22,500 bases of DNA from positions 1 through 22,500 of the forward strand of contig NW_022204981.1 in assembly GCF_008831285.2 (NCBI RefSeq). The letters run 5' to 3'. Origin of the DNA: Nymphaea colorata (taxonomy: Eukaryota; Streptophyta; Magnoliopsida; Nymphaeales; Nymphaeaceae). Shown piece by piece: positions 16,942-22,500 of the stretch (position 1 is the stretch's first letter; each line of letters begins with the position of its first letter). The translations under genes were made by a program, and so were the position numbers. The notes under the pieces are model-generated. The model had not been told where the DNA came from and searched no databases. It saw only the letters and a list, made by a program, of their open reading frames with translations.

Positions 16942-19900
16942 GCCTATCTAAAGCCGAGAGGCTTAGGTTCAGGTCCGAGCCAATCGGACTTGACCCTGCT
17001 CGAATTTCCGAAGTGTGGGCGGTAACCCACACGAGGTCCCCGCCCTAAGTCCACAAGACTTAGGGACTTTAGCTTTCGATTTTTGAGTTGGGCGCTAGGC
17101 CCGGTTTAGGTTGCGTCATCTATTTCAGGTCGACGTCAAGTTTTGTAGTAGAGACCTAGCAAGGCGGGTTGTGCCTTGCGCATTTTTGACATTAGACTAA
17201 GTAGCGAGCTAGGTTAACATGTAATTAGGGCTCGCATTATGTTTAGTATATATTCTGTAAACTCAATGTAGAAAGGATCAAAAATTAATCAAAGATTGGC
17301 ATTTGGTGTGGCACTCTCTCTCTCCTCGCACGAGGCTTCTCCCCTCTCGTCTCCCACCTTGTTCAACCCGAGAACCAGGCGTCTTCTCCCCCCTCGCGTC
17401 CTCTACCTCCACGACGCTTCCGAATCCAGAAATTCCTTGAAGAGCCGCCGTCCGAGACATAGGCATAAGGAAGAAGGCATCGGCGGATCTCCACCACCGG
17501 CGGCGATCCCTCCCTTGTCACGTAAGTACCCCCTTTCGAGCTTTTTCAAAGTTCTGAAATCGGTGCCTTTGCCCTGATCACGAGGGTACTGTGAGGCCGA
17601 TTCCAGCATAGGGAAGATTGAATGCGACGTATCTACCGCCGGCTTCAATTCGACACCGAAGAGGAGACGAATTTCGATCTCTCTCTCGCTGCCCGATTGC
17701 TGCATTCTGCCTTAGAACACAGGGCGTCTTCTCTCGGTTCCTCCCTCGGCATACCCGAAGAGGGGAATCAGAATTTGGGCGTTTTCTGTTTTAATCAGAA
17801 ATTGCAGATCGCGTCGCGGGATTGAAATCAGACGTTTGATCCCTAGTAGGCAGTTGGCCGGATTAGAAAGACAAATCGATAAGAAAATTACAATTTCTAG
17901 CGGCCTGTTCTCCCTTTTGATCTGTCGGACCAGAGGCTCAAAAGTTAAGAAATCTCGCTCTCTGGTCGAGATCTGAAGAAGAGGAGTGATCCCCGTGAAT
18001 CGCCCAGAAAAGAGCTTTCTAAATATCAAAAAGGGGCGAGTTCCGTCGGCTGGATCTCGAGATAGAATCTCGCCGGAAAATTGCTTGAATCCGGCCATCG
18101 CTGCTAATTCCGGTGGTCGCCATTGATTCCGGCGTAGGGACCGAATTGCCCTTCTTCCCTAGTGTTTTAACTAAAATTTTGAAAGGGGTATTACGGTCAA
18201 TTAAGTTCCGAGCGTTAGCTCAGGCCGCCGGTGCGAATTGGAGCTTCCTCCTCCGTCGCATCTGCCATTTCCGGCAAGTCCACCTCCGTTTCATCTCAGC
18301 CTTTAATTTCGACATCTGTCCATCATCCAGCCGCCCATCTGTGCCTTGTCCCAGCTGCTGCCATCTGTCCCGATTCAGGATCAGCTCGCAATCAGCTGCT
18401 CCACCGAATTAGGAAGCAATCTCGCAGCCGCCGCTCCCCTTCCAGCTCCTCGCCATCTCCACCGCGTCAACCCTAACTCGCAAGGATCCTCACACGTTCA
18501 TCTTGACACGTGTCGCAATCCGAGCCAGCCCTCCGCCACCTCACTCGCCACCTCACCTGCCAGCTACCCACCTTGGTCCCGCATCTCGCCACTTGTCCCC
18601 CAGCCAGGCCCTGCGAGATCCCCTTTTCCTATTTCCTTGGATCTTTCCTCCTTAGTTTTAGGAAACTCCTCCACCTCGCGCCATCTTACCTATTCTTCCT
18701 CAGCCGTTTCCTCCTTTCCCTCTTGATCCGATCCGCAGTAATCCTCCACCGTAGATCTGGTCCACGTGTCCCCATCTCAGCCTTAGCCTCATCCGAGCTC
18801 ACACGAGAGCGCCACCTGGCCCTTCGCCCCCAATCTCCTCTCCTTCCTTGTCGCATTTCTCCCTAACCCTTAGGCGAGAATTCGAGCTCCATTCCTAATA
18901 GCTAGCATTCTTCTAGCTCTCTCTGTCGTGTCCGTCCGTCTTGCCACGTGGCAAGCATCGGTGCATTCCCTGGGTAAGACCAGCCCAGTCAACCGAACCC
19001 ACTAGGCAACCTCCTGCACCGAACCCGCACCTAGGCTAAACCTCTACCGAGCCAACCTAGATCGGCATTGACCCTTAGCCTTAGTCAACTAGGTCAGCTA
19101 GTCCACCAAGCCCACTTCGTTGGTAGCCTCCCTTAGCGACTCGAGCCTACCTCGAGTGACCCTTGACCTACTTGACCCGGACCCATTGACTCGGTCCATT
19201 TAGTCAACCACCTAGTTAGTTGAACCTTCCGCACTTGGTCACTTTGACCAGCACCGTGAGCTTAGGCTCGACCTTAACCTCCCTTACTGAACCAACCTAT
19301 TAGCTAGGTCAACCCGTGACTGAACCTAAACCCTGTTTGACTGAGCCTACCCTGACCCGAACCTGCTTGACTAGACCTACCACCTAGTAGAGCCCAACCG
19401 AACCCAGCCAACCCAGCCTTAGCTAGGATTAGGCTCAGCCGGCTCGCCGGCCCTTACAACGGCCCCTGCCTCTTCGTCGGCATCCACTGGCGCCCGTGGC
19501 CGAGCCACACTCCGGAGTTAGGCAGGCAGGCGCTGTCGCTGTGACAGCAGCCCCCCTCGGCAGTCCAGGCGGCCCTTCCGGCCCTGTTCCGTCTTCTTCA
19601 GTGCAGCAGCAGCACATCGGCAGCAGACGCCAGGCGACCTCGTCCTGATCGGCGACCCTCGATCAGACAGCAGACGATCGCTCCCGGCATCCTCGACGGC
19701 ACGACCGTAGCAGTTCGAGACAGCGTCCTCGTTCCCGGCGCGCGTCTGCCTCTAGGCCCAGCGAGTGTCAGCAGCGGTCTTGGCTCGACGTTAGCGCTGC
19801 TACCGCAGAATTCATCGCGGCAACAGCGCAGCGGCCACCGTAAACGAGCAGCGACCAGACCTCGGCAGTCAACCCGTCCACCAGCGTGCGGCCTACCTTC

Positions 19901-20554
19901 AGCGTCTTCAGGCAGCGGTCAGCCCGAGCAGCAGGCTACGTGGAGGCACACCTCAGTCGGTCTTCCTGTTCTGTGAGCTGCAGTGCTCGGGGGCAGGTCA
20001 TCACCCCGAGACCTATCCGGCTACGCCAAGGGCGATCCTTGGCCGGTATCGTCTCCTATCCCCCTTGTAGCTTCGGGCGGGATTTGCTTTCAGTCGTAGG
20101 TAGCATATTAGTTTATTTCCAGCATTTCTGTTTTAGCCTTGGCTTCGGCCTAGCTCCCCCGTGAGGTACCTCGAGGGCACTGTGCCCGAGACACGACCAC
20201 AAGGAGCCAGACCCCCTATTTACTTCTGTTGGGTGTGGTTTGTACGTTAGTGTGGTTTGCGTGGTTTGTGAGTGAGATTGAGTGTTCTCTTGTATCGCTC
20301 GCGAATTGTAAAGGCCTCACGACCCTGTTAGTGTTTTTGTATAGGCAGACTTAGTTAGGAATATTTGGGACTCGGGTAACCTACAAGTGTATCTCCCTAC
20401 CTATTGGGTTTTGCGCCGGGGTCCTGTCCGGCCGGGTAGATCATTGTGTAATTACCTAGGTTTTTCGGTTTTTAGAATAGGCCTCAAGAAGGTCCTGGGA
20501 AGTTTAGGATCGCATTGGTCGGATTTTCTTAGGCCAACCGGTGCGGTCCTAACA
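16647..20554 (+). repeat. LTR-C, 3' LTR of element 2 (3908 bp)
   Basis: It has the same structure as LTR-A and LTR-B, with ends TGTTA and TAACA. Private differences seen: a missing G in GACCCGTGC near 16996, one extra C near 17393, an extra C near 18084, one A fewer near 18137, CTAGCATTCTTCTAG for CTAGCTTCTCTAG near 18903, GGCGG for GGCGA near 19570, and one A fewer near 20340. It shares the G at about 17129 and the TGG at about 19489 with LTR-B rather than with LTR-A. Its right end abuts 18S rRNA directly. No gene is seen in it apart from the pol tail. Confidence 0.95.
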
Positions 20555-20923
20555 TTCTCCGTCACCGTCACTACCATGGTAGCCACTATCCTACCATCGA
20601 AAGTTGATAGGGCAGAAATTTGAATGATGCGTCGCCGGCACGAAGGCCGTGCGATCCGTCGAGTTATCATGAATCACCAAAACATCGAGCAAAGCCCGCA
20701 TTGGCCTTTTATCTAATAAATGCGACCCTTCCAGAAGTCGGGGTGTGGTGCACGTATTAGCTCTAGCTTTACTACGGTTATCCGAGTAGCAAATACCATC
20801 AAACAAACTATAACTGATTTAATGAGCCATTCGCAGTTTCACAGTCTGAATTAGTTCATACTTACACATGCATGGCTTAATCTTTGAGACAAGCATATGA
20901 CTACTGGCAGGATCAACCAGGTA
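20555..20923 (-). rRNA. 18S rRNA: 18S rRNA, 5' 369 nt, interrupted by element 2
   Basis: Read on the minus strand, it begins TACCTGGTTGATCCTGCC at 20923, the universal 5' end of eukaryotic 18S rRNA. It continues with the conserved segments GTCATATGCTTGTCTC, CATGCATGTGTAAG and ATTCAAATTTCTGCCC, and breaks off after GACGGAGAA at the LTR-C boundary. The rest of 18S (about 1.4 kb), ITS, 5.8S and 26S are absent from the window. Compared with land-plant 18S from memory, it has one G fewer in GACGGGTGACGG and one C fewer in GTGGCCTACC. These are very conserved places, so sequence errors or a decayed copy are likely. It cannot give a complete rRNA. Confidence 0.95.
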
Positions 20924-21564
20924 GCAACACATCGACAACGTCAGAGGCCCCGGCCACAAAAGAACCGATAGCTACCGACGGTCAATCATCGTTTCGTTTT
21001 TGACATCACTGCGGACGACGTTTTAGGAAGAACAGCATTAAAAAACTGCCCACCGGCGCCCGAAACGTACTGAGAATCCATAAAGCCGACGTAACGACAG
21101 AAATAACCAACGATCAGCACAAAAGCTGAGAGGCCAAAAGCCGCACGCCCAAGCCCTCCGCACACCATGCGGATGGGCTGCGTTAATGTCCTTAACAAGA
21201 CGGCGTTCCACCAAAGCGGCAGCAATACAGAGACCAAACGTAGGGGCAAAACAAACTTAGCGTCAACCACACCAATATAACAAGCACATCACCCAAACGG
21301 TTCATGGCAAACCAAAACAGCCATGACGCCGATGGGAGACGCAGCCAACGCCACTCATGCGCCAAGACATCAGGCGCTTCCCAACGGTCGCCTTCACGCC
21401 GGCATAGCCATGCGGACAAGCGGAACTTGGGAGGCGCATAATGTTGAAACGCGAGATAGATTCTCGATCAAACCGAACCGTCGTGGAACAACCGATAAAA
21501 ACAAGCAAGAAGCAAACAGCAAAGGCAACGGGGATCCGTCAAACCGAGCATCAATCTCCTACGC

Positions 21565-21631
21565 AGGTGATTTGGGCGATCGCTCCCGGGTAAAAGGGGC
21601 TAACGCGAAAATCACCTAGTCTACCATAAAT
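21565..21631 (-). repeat. IGS module 1
   Basis: AGGTGATTT at the left and AAATCACCT inside form a perfect 9-bp inverted repeat. Between them is the palindrome GCGATCGC and a CCCGGG. The tail is CTACCATAAAT. It is the most symmetrical of the four copies. Confidence 0.8.
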
Positions 21632-21740
21632 GTTCCAGACCATTCGTGAATCCACTTGTGTACCTGATCCGGTCCCAAAGGACACCGCAGGCGCTGTCGG
21701 GGAACAGCGAGCACTGCAGGCCGAGGGCCAGGCAGGGAAG

Positions 21741-21745
21741 GACAC
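21741..21745. other. Empty target site corresponding to the right end of element 1
   Basis: GACAC here is contiguous with the spacer on both sides. In the left rDNA copy, everything before GACAC is replaced by LTR-A (junction 6573/6574). GACAC is therefore the expected 5-bp target duplication of element 1. The length of 5 bp is the family norm and is not shown here. Confidence 0.6.
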
Positions 21746-21956
21746 GTTGCATAGCACCTGCCAAACAAAGGCCTTGACAGCAGTCGGAGGCCGAGAAGAA
21801 GGCAGTCGCACCGCGTGGACTACAAATGGCCCAGGCAAAACCGGACGCAGGAGAAGCTGAAAAGACAGCTACGGAAGCACGCGGAACCAAGAAAAAATGG
21901 CCGCTCGCAGTGAAGAAAGGGCACACGAGGGACGGCAGCAAGGTCGAAGGGTGTCA

Positions 21957-22151
<195 letters not shown>

Positions 22152-22187
22152 CTACAGCAGCCGATTGATGCATATGATCTCCCATAC

Positions 22188-22254
22188 ATGTGATTTGGGC
22201 GACGGCTCCCGGGTGAAAGGGGCTAACGCGAAAATCACTTGGTCTACCATAAGT
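22188..22254 (-). repeat. IGS module 3
   Basis: GTGATTTGGGCGACGGCTCC, then AAAATCACTTGG, then CTACCATAAGT. It equals 7020-7087 in the left fragment. Confidence 0.8.
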
Positions 22255-22405
22255 ATTTTTGAAGTACGAATCCGCCTTGTGTATCCCTAGTGTTCCGAGC
22301 ACTTTCCGCAAGCAGCGGAAGACCGGGCACAAGAGGGACTACAGCAAGGTCCATCGAGCCGAGCAAATGTTTCACCAGCCCCCCCCCCCCTCCGACGAAC
22401 CTCAC

Positions 22406-22472
22406 AGGTGCTTTGGGCGATCGCTCTCGGGTAATACGGGCTAACGCGAAAATCACCTGGCCTACCATAAAT
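22406..22472 (-). repeat. IGS module 4, variant, disrupted in the left rDNA copy by element 2
   Basis: AGGTGCTTTGGGCGATCGC, then AAAATCACCTGG, then CTACCATAAATC. The left stem base A is changed to C. In the left copy of the spacer this module is cut after AGGTGC by LTR-B (7242/7243), so 22407-22411 (GGTGC) is the empty target of that insertion. Confidence 0.75.
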
Positions 22473-22500
22473 CTTATTTTTCGGAAATCCACCTTTGGTC

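Larger units (their letters stand above)
7243..20554 (+). mobile_element. Chromovirus (Ty3/gypsy) LTR retrotransposon, element 2, full length (13.3 kb)
   Basis: This is a structurally complete element: LTR-B, PBS for tRNA-iMet, leader, gag, protease, reverse transcriptase, RNase H, integrase, chromodomain, PPT, LTR-C. The order integrase-after-RNase H defines Ty3/gypsy (Metaviridae), and the terminal chromodomain defines the chromovirus branch. The two LTRs are nearly identical, which points to recent insertion or to homogenisation. The flanks do not match: GGTGC on the left (IGS) against TTCTC on the right (inside 18S). A normal insertion leaves equal short duplications, so the element looks like a recombinant between two insertions or an assembly join. 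Its pol is split by one-base indels, so as written it is not autonomous. Confidence 0.95.

Noticed and set aside
20986-21508. Several short ORFs on both strands in the ETS/IGS
   Set aside because: They lie in ribosomal spacer next to 18S, have no domains, and overlap one another.

Overview
The window is plant nuclear DNA: a ribosomal DNA (rDNA) region invaded by a Ty3/gypsy LTR retrotransposon of the chromovirus type. Plant origin is shown by a tRNA-iMet primer-binding site, a gag-pol ending in a chromodomain, and the first 369 nt of a nuclear 18S rRNA gene on the minus strand (20555-20923). That 18S stretch differs from seed-plant 18S as I remember it (for example AAAGCTAG where seed plants have AATTCTAG). 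A lycophyte such as Selaginella is possible, but I hold this with low confidence.

Layout, left to right: (1) 1-6573 is the 3' part of element 1: pol from the reverse transcriptase onward, then a complete 3.9-kb 3' LTR (LTR-A, 2669-6573). (2) 6574-7242 is 669 bp of rDNA intergenic spacer (IGS). (3) 7243-20554 is a full-length copy, element 2 (13.3 kb): 5' LTR-B (7243-11148), PBS, leader, gag (11772-13475), pol in four overlapping frame pieces (13436-16941), polypurine tract, 3' LTR-C (16647-20554). (4) 20555-20923 is the 5' end of 18S rRNA in reverse orientation. (5) 20924-22500 is 5' ETS and IGS with roughly 200-bp subrepeats. It includes an uninterrupted copy (21741-22411) of the IGS piece seen at 6574-7242.

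Both elements lie in the same direction, opposite to rRNA transcription. Three element/rDNA junctions are visible, two in IGS and one inside 18S. Element 2 is flanked by IGS on the left and 18S on the right, with no target-site duplication. The simplest reading is that it is a recombinant of two insertions, with loss of most of an rDNA unit between them; an assembly join is the main alternative.

Gag supplies the capsid and nucleic-acid-binding protein. Pol supplies protease, reverse transcriptase, RNase H and integrase, with a GPY/F module and a chromodomain. The pol frame continues 98 codons into the LTR. Neither copy has an unbroken pol. The three LTRs, the two pol copies and the two IGS copies differ almost only by one-base indels, many in homopolymers. 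Some or all of the frame breaks may therefore be sequence-consensus errors rather than real decay.
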